From Paraburkholderia sp. BL10I2N1 (GTDB taxonomy: Bacteria > Pseudomonadota > Gammaproteobacteria > Burkholderiales > Burkholderiaceae): DNA of 64,000 nucleotides. The notes beneath the pieces were generated by a model, which was not told where the DNA came from, made no database searches, and saw only the letters and a program-made list of their open reading frames with translations. Numbering within the stretch: the first letter of the stretch is position 1; every line of letters begins with the position of its first letter. The stretch spans positions 434,001 to 498,000 of the forward strand of contig NZ_SNWA01000002.1 in the NCBI RefSeq assembly GCF_004361815.1. Direction: 5' to 3'. The position numbers and the translations under genes are program-made. This document shows, one piece after another, positions 10,760-20,060 of the stretch.

Positions 10760-11842
10760 ATGAGTCGAGGCCGCCATGCAACGCCAGTGAAGCTGGCGAA
10801 TAAAGAACGACAGGAACTGCTATCGCTGATTGAGCGGAAAACGGCTACGCAGCGAGATGTGATGCGGGCGCGTATCGCGTTGTGGGCCCACGAGGGTCAC
10901 TCCAATACGGTGATTGCGCGGGAACTGGGTGTCTCGGTGCAAACGGTCTGCCTGTGGCGCAAGCGCATTGCCCGGCAAGGTGTCCTGGGTATTCGCGAGG
11001 GCGAGCGCAGTGGCCGTCCGCCACGCATCACGCACGAAGCGCGACTGCAGTTGATTGCGCTGGCGTGTGAAGCACAGGAACCTGAGGGACGGGTCACGCC
11101 GACACTCGACGAGATTGCGGCGCGTGCCGTGGAGCGTGGCGTCGTCGGGCAGATCAGCCGCAGTCACGTGCAGCGCATTCTGCAGGCCGGCGACGTACGC
11201 CCGCACCGGGTCCGGCAATGGCTGCACAGTCCGGACCCGGCCTTTCGCGAGAAGGTCAACGTGATTTGCAAGCTGTACCGCAAGGCGCCGCGAAACGCGG
11301 TAGTGCTCAGCATCGACGAGAAGACCGGCATTCAGGCCATTGAGCGCAAGCACCCGGGACGGGCACCCGCGCCAGGACGGCTGCGTCGCCGTGAATTCGA
11401 ATATATCCGTCACGGCACCCAGGCGTTGATTGCTGCGCTCGATGTGCATACCGGAAAGGTGTTGGCAGAGTGCCGCGAGCGGCGCACCCAGGACGATCTG
11501 GTAGCCTTCATGGAACGCGTGGCAGCCGCGTACCCGGACAAACAGGTGCACGTGGTTTGGGACAATCTGAACACGCATCGCGCCCAGGCCGTCTGGCAGG
11601 CGTTCAATGTGCGGCATGGCAAGCGGTTTCATTTCCACTTCACGCCGTTGCACGCAAGCTGGGTCAATCAGATCGAACTCTGGTTTGCCCGTTATACGCG
11701 CCGGGTGCTGCGCCATGCCAGCCACACCAGCACCGCGCACCTGCACGAGCGCACCGGGCAGTTCGTCGGCGAGCACAATCAGGCCGCACGCCCCTTCAAA
11801 TGGAGTTTCCGGGGCTATCCGCTGCAAAGCGGTGCATCGTAA
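10760..11842 (+). CDS. IS630-family transposase
   Basis: 360 residues. The N-terminal half has a helix-turn-helix (HSNTVIARELGVSVQTVCLW) and a linker with the GRPPRITHEAR pattern found in IS630 transposases, followed by a second DNA-binding helical region (SRSHVQRILQAGDVRPH). The catalytic DDE triad is visible as VLSIDEKTGIQ, HVVWDNLNTHRA and HASWVNQIELWF. The enzyme cuts and joins the element at TA targets. The frame is uninterrupted and spaced normally from both terminal repeats. Confidence 0.95.
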   Translation: MSRGRHATPVKLANKERQELLSLIERKTATQRDVMRARIALWAHEGHSNTVIARELGVSVQTVCLWRKRIARQGVLGIREGERSGRPPRITHEARLQLIALACEAQEPEGRVTPTLDEIAARAVERGVVGQISRSHVQRILQAGDVRPHRVRQWLHSPDPAFREKVNVICKLYRKAPRNAVVLSIDEKTGIQAIERKHPGRAPAPGRLRRREFEYIRHGTQALIAALDVHTGKVLAECRERRTQDDLVAFMERVAAAYPDKQVHVVWDNLNTHRAQAVWQAFNVRHGKRFHFHFTPLHASWVNQIELWFARYTRRVLRHASHTSTAHLHERTGQFVGEHNQAARPFKWSFRGYPLQSGAS

Positions 11843-11855
11843 TCGAGGAACGCAG

Positions 11856-12155
11856 ATGCCAGCTGTACCCGCCAAACACCACGCTGCTGAACTGCAGCGT
11901 CAACTGCGCAGCCTGCTCGGCCATGAGCAGATTGTCACGCAAGCCTACGGGCGCCACTTGCTGATCAAACGTCTGGACGATGAGGAGCCAACCGTCGTGG
12001 CGCGCCTCACCGAGCTCGGCCGCAATCGATATGGCGCCGCCTTTCGCAGCCATAGTGGGCGTTGGGAACCGCTGCCGGGCACGGGTTCGCTCGACGAAAT
12101 GGCCGACGTGGTCGTCACGCTCCTGCAGCCTTATTTGCAGCCCGATAATTATTAA
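11856..12155 (+). CDS. Small passenger ORF of the IS630 element
   Basis: 99 residues beginning MPAVPAKHHAAELQRQL, with a start codon 13 bases after the transposase stop codon and AGGAA upstream. It contains charged helical segments and ends 22 bases before the right end of the element. No domain was recognised. Its position wholly inside the IS, tightly behind the transposase, suggests co-expression; it could be an accessory factor or a captured small gene. Confidence 0.6.
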   Translation: MPAVPAKHHAAELQRQLRSLLGHEQIVTQAYGRHLLIKRLDDEEPTVVARLTELGRNRYGAAFRSHSGRWEPLPGTGSLDEMADVVVTLLQPYLQPDNY

Positions 12156-12177
12156 ACGTATTTGCGGGATGTTGTAC
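12146..12177 (-). repeat. Right terminal inverted repeat of the IS630 element
   Basis: Read on the minus strand it begins GTACAACATCCCGCAAATAC and matches the left repeat at 29 of 32 positions. Confidence 0.93.
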
Positions 12178-12271
12178 TAGTACGCTCGTGACCGGCTCAA
12201 GGCTGCCGTGGCCGGTCACCGCGACGACCGTGACACTGCAGGCGTTGTTCCATCGAGAAAGGAGGACCGCT

Positions 12272-12478
12272 ATGTGTCCGATATGCCTTACGACCGTCGC
12301 TCTCCTTGGATCGGCGGCGACATCGACCGGCGGCCTGGCCGCGCTCGCTGTAAAGAAGCTTCGCGCGCGCAGTGACAAGACGCCGGACTACGCTTCACTG
12401 AACACTCGAGGAATTGGCGGCGAGCCACAGAAACATGAGGCTGGTGCCGGGCCGCACGCGATGGGAGCAGGCGAATGA
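12272..12478 (+). CDS. Small conserved-looking protein with N-terminal CPIC motif and one hydrophobic segment
   Basis: 68 residues starting MCPICLTTVALLGSAATS, preceded by a near-perfect AAAGGAGG ribosome-binding site eight bases from ATG. A CxxC pair at residues 2-5 precedes a short hydrophobic stretch that could insert in the membrane, then a basic and polar tail. Before the IS630 insertion it lay about 90 bp downstream of the TPR protein gene and may have been co-transcribed with it. Function unknown; similar CPxC mini-proteins are familiar from Burkholderiales, but none is characterised to my knowledge. Confidence 0.65.
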   Translation: MCPICLTTVALLGSAATSTGGLAALAVKKLRARSDKTPDYASLNTRGIGGEPQKHEAGAGPHAMGAGE

Positions 12479-12549
12479 GGACGCCGCACGTCAACTGTTT
12501 CGGGCCTCCGTCAGCACAATAGCAACACGGCTCGATATTCAGTCCCAGG

Positions 12550-15303
12550 TCACTTCTGGTCCGCGGGACGGCCAGCACCGAGCGCATCGAGCAACGGCCG
12601 CAGAGCATCAAGTTCCGAGCCGAAGCCGGTCCAGTCTCCCGCCTTCAGTCGCTCGATGGCGCGGTCATAGTGGGCCAGTGCCTCGCGGGCGCGCGCGTCC
12701 GCCGTGCCCTGGGCCGGCGATGCTGCTCGCGCGGTCTCCCTGAAGAGCGCCGCCAGGGCTTCACCCAAGGTTTCCTCCATCACTACACGGTCACCATAGG
12801 CGGCGATCACCCGCTTCAACTCGGGCAACTGGCCGGACGCCGCACGCAAATAGAGCGGGGAGACATAGAGAATCGAGTTCTCGATCGGCACAACCACAAG
12901 ATGACCGCGAATCACGCGTGAGCCCATCTGGTTCCACAGCGAGATCTGCTGCGAGATCTCGGTATTTTGCTGAATGCGTGCTTCGATTTGAAACGGCCCA
13001 AAGACCAGCCTGTCCTTTGGGAAGGTGTAGACGATGAGCTTGCCGTACCCGGCCGGATCGCAACGCGCCGCCAGCCAGGCAATCATGTTCTCGCGCTGGC
13101 TCGGCACCATCGGCAGCATGAGGACGAACCCGGCGCGCGCGTCCCCGGGCAGTCGCATGATCATGTAGTACGGCGGCATTGTGCCGGCGGCGTTCCCACC
13201 ATCTATACCGGCCAGTTCCCGAGGGAACTGCCACAGGTCCTCGCGGTTATAGAAGACTTCCGGCGCATCCATATGGTAGGTGCGATAAATTTTCGCCTGG
13301 ATCAGGAACAGATCCTCAGGATAGCGGATATGCTGCCGAAGCTCCTGTGGCATCGCATCCAAAGGCTTGAACAAACCCGGAAAGATGCGCTCGTATGTCC
13401 GCAGGATAGGATCGGTGGAATCGCTGACGTAGAAGTCGACCGTGCCGTTGTACGCGTCGACCACAACCTTGACCGCGTTGCGAATGTAATTGGCGCCGTC
13501 GCCGAAACCAGGCTGGGCGTAGGGAAACCACTGGCTCGTGGTGTACGCGTCCTGGATCCAGAACAGGCGCCCGTCGCTCGCGACGATATACGGGTCGCGG
13601 TCGAGACCAAGGAACGGCGCGATCGTGCGCACGCGCTCCTGAATGTTACGGTGAAGCAGGATCCGGCTTTCGTCCGTGATATAGCCGCTAAGCAGGATGT
13701 TGGGATCGTCGAACTCCCAGGCGAAGAGGCTGCGTCGCGCCACGCCGCCGATGGCAACGCCGTCGCGCCCGCTGTAAGTGCTATAGACGTTATCCGCCCC
13801 TTTGGGATAGTCGAATTCGGGCACGCTGCCCTTCACGATGACGTAGCCCGGATTGCCTCCACCAAAATAGAGGCGCGGTTCGTGGATGGTCGGGCCGCCT
13901 TTGGCGACGGGCGGGATATCCTGCAGATAGAAGGAAGGCAAGCCTTCGGCGGATTTCTCGGTGACCGGCGACATCACGACGCCGTTGCCATGCGTGAAGA
14001 TGAGATGCAGGTTCACCCAGGTCTGGGCGTTGGGCGGAAGCATCGCCGGCTCCAGTTCCCGCGCCGACAGCATCACCTGCCTGTAACCGCTATCAAGCCC
14101 GTAGCGATCGATGTCTACAGAGAGAAACTTGTAGTAAGTCCGGATCTCCTGCAACTGTGCGTAGGTATCCAGCAGCGGCTGCACATCCCACAGGCGGATG
14201 TTGTCGATGGTCGCGCGATTGGCTTCAAGCGAGGCGAGAGTCAGCCCCTGCTCGGCAGCAAACGGTCTGACCGCAATCTGCGCGAGGCCGTAAGCCTGTC
14301 GCGTCAGCGCGATATTGTGTTCGATATAGGGCGTCTCAAGGCGCAGTTCGCTCGGTTTGACATAGAAGCGCTGAAACAGCGCCGGATAGATCAGCGCGAA
14401 CACAAACGAACTGCCGAACACCAGCAGCGCGAGGGCGGCAGGCAGTCGATAGCTTCGCGTGCGCATATTGACCCACATGGCGACGGCTGAGGCAGCCGCA
14501 AGGCCCACGAGTACCCACAGGACCGGCAATTCGACGTGCACATCGGTATAGCTGGCGCCGACCACGACGCCGTTGTCGCCATAGAGCAGCAGAAAGCGGT
14601 CGAGCCAATAAGACCAGGCCTTCAGCACAAAGAACAAACCGAGCAGTGCCGAGCCATGAGTGGCCGCGGCGGACGAGAGCTTCCGTGGCGGCCGCTCTAG
14701 CGCGATGTCGCCGCGCAATCCATAGACCGCACCTGCCACGATCGCACTGCAGAAGAGCACTCGCAGCAGCCAGTTCTTGAGCGCGACATACACGGGCAGT
14801 GAGAAGAGATAGAAGCTGATATCCCTGCCAAAGATCGGATCGTGCTCGCCATAAGGTACCTGCTGAAGGAAGCGAAGCGCGATGTCCCAGTTTGAGATTT
14901 CGCTGCCGGCGATAATCAGCCCAAAGACGACAGCGGCGCCCGTGATACTGGAGCGCCAGGGAACGCGCGGCGCCACCAGTTCGGCCAGATCGCCGGTGGC
15001 TTCCGTCACGACCGACAAACTGCGTACTCCCGCTTGCGAGGGATAGACAGCCCTCGCGTAACGATGCGCCAGGAACCCCGACACGCCGATCGCGCCCGCC
15101 GAGGCAGCGAACACGGCGACAAACAGCAGCACCCTGGCGAAAAAGACCGTCCAGAAGACCCCGACATAGCCGAGCGAAGAGAACCACAGCCAGTCGACCA
15201 GAATGCCTGTGATACGCCCGACGACAATCAGGCAGGCGAGGGCGGCCGCAGCCATAATTGCATAACGTCTCAGGCGCACGCCGGACCTCACTTCCGATCG
15301 CAT
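12550..15303 (-). CDS. UPF0182 family membrane protein (COG1615)
   Basis: 917 residues, the usual length of the family. The first third has about seven transmembrane segments (for example IMAAAALACLIVVGRITGI, VFWTVFFARVLLFVAVFAA and AALALLVFGSSFVFALI). The rest is a large soluble domain with family-typical stretches: NIRLWDVQPLLDTYAQLQEIRTYYKF (split here only by length), YVIVKGSVPEFDYPKG, WVNLHLIFTHGNGVVMSPV-like and IMRLPGD. The physiological role of UPF0182 proteins is not established. A strong AGGAGGGGG site precedes ATG. It is transcribed towards the 68-aa gene and appears monocistronic. Confidence 0.92.
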   Translation of the reverse strand: MRSEVRSGVRLRRYAIMAAAALACLIVVGRITGILVDWLWFSSLGYVGVFWTVFFARVLLFVAVFAASAGAIGVSGFLAHRYARAVYPSQAGVRSLSVVTEATGDLAELVAPRVPWRSSITGAAVVFGLIIAGSEISNWDIALRFLQQVPYGEHDPIFGRDISFYLFSLPVYVALKNWLLRVLFCSAIVAGAVYGLRGDIALERPPRKLSSAAATHGSALLGLFFVLKAWSYWLDRFLLLYGDNGVVVGASYTDVHVELPVLWVLVGLAAASAVAMWVNMRTRSYRLPAALALLVFGSSFVFALIYPALFQRFYVKPSELRLETPYIEHNIALTRQAYGLAQIAVRPFAAEQGLTLASLEANRATIDNIRLWDVQPLLDTYAQLQEIRTYYKFLSVDIDRYGLDSGYRQVMLSARELEPAMLPPNAQTWVNLHLIFTHGNGVVMSPVTEKSAEGLPSFYLQDIPPVAKGGPTIHEPRLYFGGGNPGYVIVKGSVPEFDYPKGADNVYSTYSGRDGVAIGGVARRSLFAWEFDDPNILLSGYITDESRILLHRNIQERVRTIAPFLGLDRDPYIVASDGRLFWIQDAYTTSQWFPYAQPGFGDGANYIRNAVKVVVDAYNGTVDFYVSDSTDPILRTYERIFPGLFKPLDAMPQELRQHIRYPEDLFLIQAKIYRTYHMDAPEVFYNREDLWQFPRELAGIDGGNAAGTMPPYYMIMRLPGDARAGFVLMLPMVPSQRENMIAWLAARCDPAGYGKLIVYTFPKDRLVFGPFQIEARIQQNTEISQQISLWNQMGSRVIRGHLVVVPIENSILYVSPLYLRAASGQLPELKRVIAAYGDRVVMEETLGEALAALFRETARAASPAQGTADARAREALAHYDRAIERLKAGDWTGFGSELDALRPLLDALGAGRPADQK

Positions 15304-15824
15304 CGCCCCCTCCTTTGCTGGCCCGTCACATGCTCTGCTGCGGCCGGATCATTGCGCAACGCTGACCTGCCTGGAGCGCGGCGGAATGGCTGTTGACGCA
15401 ACCCTGATTGCCCGGAATAGGCACTCAACGACCTGCGCGAGGCGAGCCAGGATGAGGCAGGTTCAGGCCTGTTGAATGATTGTAGTCCGGTCAGTCAGAA
15501 GCGATCGGCATCGCTATCCGAAGTTAGACCGCGAATGACTGTGTCCCGAACGCCACCGGTTGGGCGATGGATTTCAAGCGAGCGACTCATGGTCAAGAGG
15601 AAGGCTACCGCGCGCAATCAGCCGTTCATGGTCGCTCCGCATGACGCGACGCCCGCGCCAAAAAACTTACATAACCTTTAGTTTATCGTTACCGTAAAAA
15701 ACATTAACTATCGCAAATTTTTGTTCCGCCCTACTCTCTAATCATCCCTTCACACCGCGCCTCGGTCGCCGTAGTCGAACCGCCGACAGCGTAGTCAGGG
15801 AAGGTGAGGTTGAAGGAGAGTGTC
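15304..15824. other. Intergenic region with an AT-rich tract
   Basis: About 520 bp between two divergent genes. The segment at about 15660-15735 is strikingly AT-rich for this genome (AAAAAACATTAACTATCGC lies in it) and probably contains the promoter of the 82-aa gene or a nucleoid-protein binding site. No ORF of convincing quality. Confidence 0.45.
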
Positions 15825-16073
15825 ATGAACACCGCCGAGAAGTCCCTGCACTATCTGGTCGAAAAGTGGCTTGCACCCACTAAACTGGCGCGGATCCGGG
15901 TAGTCCAGTTTGGTCGTATGCAAAATGACAGTCGGCGCTACGTACACGTCGAGGCATCGGCTCCGACCGGCTCGCATGCAATTTTTTTCTTTCGGCACGA
16001 TGACGGCTGCTGGCGCGTATTTCCGGCCCGGATCGCACGACCGTCGATGACGGGTTATCGGCTCGCCGCCTGA
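15825..16073 (+). CDS. Small basic protein of unknown function
   Basis: 82 residues from MNTAEKSLHYLVEKW, with GAAGGAGAG just upstream as a good ribosome-binding site. It has alternating charged and hydrophobic residues and a C-terminal half reading HAIFFFRHDDGCWRVFPAR, probably a small alpha/beta fold. No signal peptide or membrane segment. The convincing ribosome site and the AT-rich upstream tract support a real gene; the function is unknown. Confidence 0.65.
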   Translation: MNTAEKSLHYLVEKWLAPTKLARIRVVQFGRMQNDSRRYVHVEASAPTGSHAIFFFRHDDGCWRVFPARIARPSMTGYRLAA

Positions 16074-16119
16074 TCTGCGTCACCCTCCCGGCAAAGCAAC
16101 CGACCTGGCTATCCCGATC

Positions 16120-19100
16120 TCACTCAACCGTCCAGCCCTGCTCCTGCCCCGACAGTTCAGAACACATCCGCCGCCCGGAATCAAACCTGCTCACAAACGC
16201 CTCAAAGCCCTCGACAGGCAGCGGCCGGCAGAAGTAATAACCCTGATACGCATAACATCCCGACTCAGCGAGCAGGTTTCGCTGAGCCTCGGTCTCGACG
16301 CCCTCGGCGATCACCTCCAGACCAAGACTCTGACCAAGCGCCACGATCGTTCTGGCGATCACGGCATCGTTCGGATCCACAAGAATGTCACGCACAAACG
16401 AGCGATCGATCTTCAACTGATCCAGCGGCAAACGCTTCAGATAGGAAAGCGACGAATATCCGATACCGAAATCGTCCAGTGAGAAGACCACCCCGGTGGC
16501 CTTGAGCGCACGCATCTTCCCGGTGATATCGAGCACATTGTCGACGAGCACGCTCTCAGTCAGTTCCAGCTTGAGCCTGCTCGGGTTGGCCCCCGTCCGG
16601 CTGATGACAGCCAGCACCTTGTCGACAAAATCAGGCTCACGAAATTGGTGAACGCTGACATTGACCGCGATCGTCAGACGCGCCATTTCCGGCTGGGCCG
16701 CCCATCGCGCGAGTTGAAGACAGGCGGTTTCCAGCACCTTGTTTCCAAGCGCGAAGATCAATCCGGTTTCTTCGGCGAGAGGAATGAAATCGGCAGGCGC
16801 TACGATTCCACGCTCGGGATGCTGCCAACGCACGAGTGCCTCGGCGCCCGTTACGGTATTGCAGGCTGTGACCTGTGCCTGGTAATGCAGCAGGAACTGA
16901 TTTTCTTCGATCGCCTTGCGCAATCCCGCCTCCAGAGCGGCGCGCTCCACCACCACAGTCTGCATCGCCGGATCGAAGAAGCACATCGCGTTGCGCCCTC
17001 TCTCCTTGGACTTGTACATGGCAAGGTCGGCCTGCTTCAGGAGTTCGTCGATGGAAGCCTGATGCCCACTAAAGACGGTCGCGCCAATACTCGCGGTGCT
17101 GCGATATTCGACGCCATCGAGTCGATAACTCTTGCCGAGCACGGCGAGGATTTTTTCGCTCATCGCTTCAGTCTGGCTGGCCGCTTCCTGGCGGTTCTCG
17201 CTCAGGCTTCCCAGCACGACGACGAACTCGTCGCCCCCTACCCGCGCTACCGTGTCACCCTCACGCACGCTCTCCGAGAGCCGGTGCGCCACCTGCTGCA
17301 GCAGGAGGTCTCCCTTGTCGTGGCCCAGCGTATCGTTGAGCGTCTTGAAGTTGTCGAGATCGATGAACAGCAGGGCGCCGGAGGCTTCGCTCTGGGCACT
17401 GACCGCAATGGCCTGCTTCAGACGATCCGCCAGCAGGGTGCGGTTAGGCAGACGGGTCAAGGCATCGAAGAAAGCCAGTTCCTTGATTCGCTCTTCGGCA
17501 ATCTTGCGTTCGGTAATGTCGTGATGCGTGCCGACATAGTGCGTCACCGCCCCGTCGCTCCCGGTCACCGCGGCGATGGTGAGCCATTTCGGATAAACCT
17601 CGCCATTCTTGCGACGGTCCCAGATCTCGCCCTGCCAGCCGCCCACACGGTGAATCGAATTCCACATCTCGCGGAAGAAAGCCGCGTCGTGATAACCCGA
17701 CTGCAGTATTCGCGGCGTGCGGCCCACCACCTCGTCGGCGGTGTAGCCGGTACACTCGGTGAAGGCCGAATTCACGCGCAGGATCGTGCCGTTCGAATCG
17801 GTGACCATCATGCCTTCCAGCGAGTCGAACGCGACCGCGGCGATGCGAAGCTCGGCCTCGACCTGTTTGCGCTCGGTAATGTCACGCCCGCTAGTCCGGA
17901 TACCCGTGAATACGCCCCTCGCATCATGGATGGGAACCCATGAGACGGAAAACCAGACGAACGAGCCATCCTTGCGAACACAACGAAACTCAAGGTCGTC
18001 GCCACGCAAACCCTGAAGCCCCTTCAGAAGCTCAGGCACGACACGCGGCCTGTCCTCGGCGTGGATCAAGGTGCCGGTGAAGTCGGGCATCGCCATGCAC
18101 TCGTCCACGGTATAGCCGGTGTACTCCTCAACGGACGGATTGATCCAGCGGGGTTTGCCGTCCAGCCCCCACCAGACCTCCAGGTTGACCGTGCAGTCGG
18201 CGATCGCGCGGAATTTCTCCTCGCTCTCGCGCAGTTCGCTGGTCATCTTCGAGGCGAGCCGCATGGCACGGCTGCGACCGGTCACCATGACCCAGGCCAG
18301 CAGCGCCAGCAACAGACTGAGGCCCGTGCCGGTGCAGGCAATCAGCGTTTCGGCGTTGCGGCCGAACCGGGTCTTGAAATCGTTGTGGGCAGTCATGGAG
18401 AGCATCCAGTTATGCCCGTTCACGACCAGATACTCGCTCGCTGAAACGGTTGAATCCGGGTGCTGTCCTTTGGCGCCGGACGAGTGATACAGGAGCGCCG
18501 CCGCCGACTGCTGGACGCCATCATAGATCGTCAGGGAGAGTCCGGCCGGTTGCTCGCCATAGAGACTTGCGATCACGTCCCGCATACGGAACGAAGCGGA
18601 GACCCAGCCGAGCAGGTGCGCCCGGCGCTGGGCGACGGTGTCCTGCGGCTTGCCTCGCGCATACACCGGCAGGAACATCACAAAACCGGGTTGCGCATCC
18701 TCCCCGGTGTCCACGGCCAGTTGAACCTTCCCGGATACGATCGTCATCCCGGCGTCGCGGGACTCCTCCATGGCTTGCCGCCGCACCGGGCTCGCCCAGA
18801 CGTCGAAGCCGAGTACCGAACGACTCCCGCCCACGTACGGTTCGCGCTGGACGATCGGGGCGTAGTCTTCGCGCAGCCCCTCGGGCCGGATGGTGTAGTG
18901 GGGCAAACCCAGCTGGCGCATCGCGGCGATATGGGCGTCCCTGTCGGCCGCGGGCACCCACTGGACAACGGCGAGCCCCTGGATGCCGGAAAAGTTCGCG
19001 TCGAGGTTGATCGCGCGGACGTACTCGCGGAATTTGTCGCGATCCAGCGTGCCCGTCGCGACGAACATGGCCTGCACGCCCCGCAGCATCTGCTCGTAGG

Positions 19101-19269
19101 TCGCCATCCGCTGCTCGATGCGGGTGACGGCGTCGCCCAGCGCGGAGTTGAACTGTGTGAGCACTTCACGCCGTGAGGCCTGCCGCTCGTGATCCCAGAG
19201 TGTCCACGTCACGCCGAGCCCGGCGGACAGGATCAGCAAAGGCAGCAGGACAAGGCGTACCCAGCTCAC
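16120..19269 (-). CDS. CHASE-PAS-PAS-GGDEF-EAL protein (c-di-GMP synthase/phosphodiesterase)
   Basis: 1,049 residues, start GTG. An N-terminal membrane helix, a periplasmic CHASE domain (about 30-230; FSGIQGLAVVQWVPA, GFDVWASPVRRQAME), a second membrane helix (LIACTGTGLSLLLALLAWVMV split at about 310-330), two PAS domains with PAC motifs, then GGDEF and EAL domains. The GGDEF site is intact (RVGGDEF), with the inhibitory RxxD site as REGD five residues before it; the EAL domain keeps EALVRW, LDDFGIGYSS, KIDRSFV and AEGVETE. Both synthesis and hydrolysis of c-di-GMP are therefore possible. The start overlaps the stop of the upstream binding-protein gene by four bases, so the two are translationally coupled and the pair may sense a common ligand. 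Confidence 0.95.
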   Translation of the reverse strand: MSWVRLVLLPLLILSAGLGVTWTLWDHERQASRREVLTQFNSALGDAVTRIEQRMATYEQMLRGVQAMFVATGTLDRDKFREYVRAINLDANFSGIQGLAVVQWVPAADRDAHIAAMRQLGLPHYTIRPEGLREDYAPIVQREPYVGGSRSVLGFDVWASPVRRQAMEESRDAGMTIVSGKVQLAVDTGEDAQPGFVMFLPVYARGKPQDTVAQRRAHLLGWVSASFRMRDVIASLYGEQPAGLSLTIYDGVQQSAAALLYHSSGAKGQHPDSTVSASEYLVVNGHNWMLSMTAHNDFKTRFGRNAETLIACTGTGLSLLLALLAWVMVTGRSRAMRLASKMTSELRESEEKFRAIADCTVNLEVWWGLDGKPRWINPSVEEYTGYTVDECMAMPDFTGTLIHAEDRPRVVPELLKGLQGLRGDDLEFRCVRKDGSFVWFSVSWVPIHDARGVFTGIRTSGRDITERKQVEAELRIAAVAFDSLEGMMVTDSNGTILRVNSAFTECTGYTADEVVGRTPRILQSGYHDAAFFREMWNSIHRVGGWQGEIWDRRKNGEVYPKWLTIAAVTGSDGAVTHYVGTHHDITERKIAEERIKELAFFDALTRLPNRTLLADRLKQAIAVSAQSEASGALLFIDLDNFKTLNDTLGHDKGDLLLQQVAHRLSESVREGDTVARVGGDEFVVVLGSLSENRQEAASQTEAMSEKILAVLGKSYRLDGVEYRSTASIGATVFSGHQASIDELLKQADLAMYKSKERGRNAMCFFDPAMQTVVVERAALEAGLRKAIEENQFLLHYQAQVTACNTVTGAEALVRWQHPERGIVAPADFIPLAEETGLIFALGNKVLETACLQLARWAAQPEMARLTIAVNVSVHQFREPDFVDKVLAVISRTGANPSRLKLELTESVLVDNVLDITGKMRALKATGVVFSLDDFGIGYSSLSYLKRLPLDQLKIDRSFVRDILVDPNDAVIARTIVALGQSLGLEVIAEGVETEAQRNLLAESGCYAYQGYYFCRPLPVEGFEAFVSRFDSGRRMCSELSGQEQGWTVE

Positions 19270-20060
19270 GGCGGCGTCTGGAAATCGACCATGGAATCGG
19301 CCAGGTCGGGTTTGAAATATTTCTCGAAGATCCGGCGCACCGTGCCATCCGCGCGCATCTCATTCACCAGGTCGCGCCACTTCTGCTGCTCCGCAGGCGA
19401 CAGCGCCTTCTTCGACATGATGAGACCGTGCGGCACCGCTGGGTCGTTGAACTCGACGATCGTAGTGACGTCGCGAATCCTCTTTGCGTCGATCGCCGGG
19501 TAGTCGAAGGGCTCAATGATCATGCCCTGGATGCGCTGCAGGATGAGCGCCTCATACAGGGGTTCAAGGCCGCCAGCCTGGCTCACGCGGTTGGCGGCCG
19601 CAAGTGTGTCCACCAGCTGGTTAGCCGAGTCGCTATAACGGAAACTGCGGATGACACCAAGCTGAAACCGGTCGTTGTGTTCGAAGTCGGACAGCTGGCG
19701 TATGCCGGAATCCTTGCGCACCAGCAGATAGTATTTATTGCTGAAGTACCAGGCGAAGGAGGCGTACCGATTGCGCTCGGCGTTCGCGATACCGGACAGG
19801 CTGAAATCGAGCGCGCCGGATTCGATCAGTGTCCAGATGCGCGCGCGCGACATAAGACTCACTCTGACCTCGCAGCCGCTGCGGCGGATCAGTTCGTCGG
19901 CGAAGTCCTTGTCGATGCCGGTGTCGGTGTCGAGCGAATAAAGCAGGCCGTGATCGTGCAGCGCGAGCGTAAATGGACGTGAGCAATCAGGACCGCTCGC
20001 GACGGCCGTGCCAAGGCAGCACAGCGTCAGGAGCAAGCCGCCAAGTGCGTGTCGTATCAC
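19266..20060 (-). CDS. Periplasmic solute-binding protein, family 3 (SBP_bac_3)
   Basis: 264 residues with a signal peptide (HALGGLLLTLCCLGTAVAS) and the two-lobed family 3 binding fold: YSLDTDTGIDKDFADELIRRSGCEV near the start, FSLSGIANAERNRYASFAWYF and QLGVIRSFRYSD in the middle and MRADGTVRRIFEKYF at the end (each quoted in part). Such proteins usually deliver amino acids to ABC transporters, but there is no permease here. The gene instead overlaps the CHASE-GGDEF-EAL gene, so a sensory partner role in c-di-GMP signalling is a reasonable inference. Confidence 0.85.
   Translation of the reverse strand: MIRHALGGLLLTLCCLGTAVASGPDCSRPFTLALHDHGLLYSLDTDTGIDKDFADELIRRSGCEVRVSLMSRARIWTLIESGALDFSLSGIANAERNRYASFAWYFSNKYYLLVRKDSGIRQLSDFEHNDRFQLGVIRSFRYSDSANQLVDTLAAANRVSQAGGLEPLYEALILQRIQGMIIEPFDYPAIDAKRIRDVTTIVEFNDPAVPHGLIMSKKALSPAEQQKWRDLVNEMRADGTVRRIFEKYFKPDLADSMVDFQTPP

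Larger units (their letters stand above)
10705..12177. mobile_element. IS630-family insertion sequence, complete
   Basis: A 1,473-bp element bounded by 32-bp inverted repeats (10705-10736 and 12146-12177) matching at 29 of 32 positions, both beginning GTACAACATCCCG. It is flanked by TA on both sides (10703-10704 and 12178-12179), the target duplication typical of IS630/Tc1 elements; the target was CTAG. It carries an intact transposase and a second 99-aa reading frame. Near-identical ends and intact genes indicate a recent, probably mobile insertion. Confidence 0.93.

Noticed and set aside
12967..14490. 507-codon open frame antisense to UPF0182
   Set aside because: Arg/Val/Asp-rich shadow; the UPF0182 frame is supported by membrane helices and a strong ribosome site.
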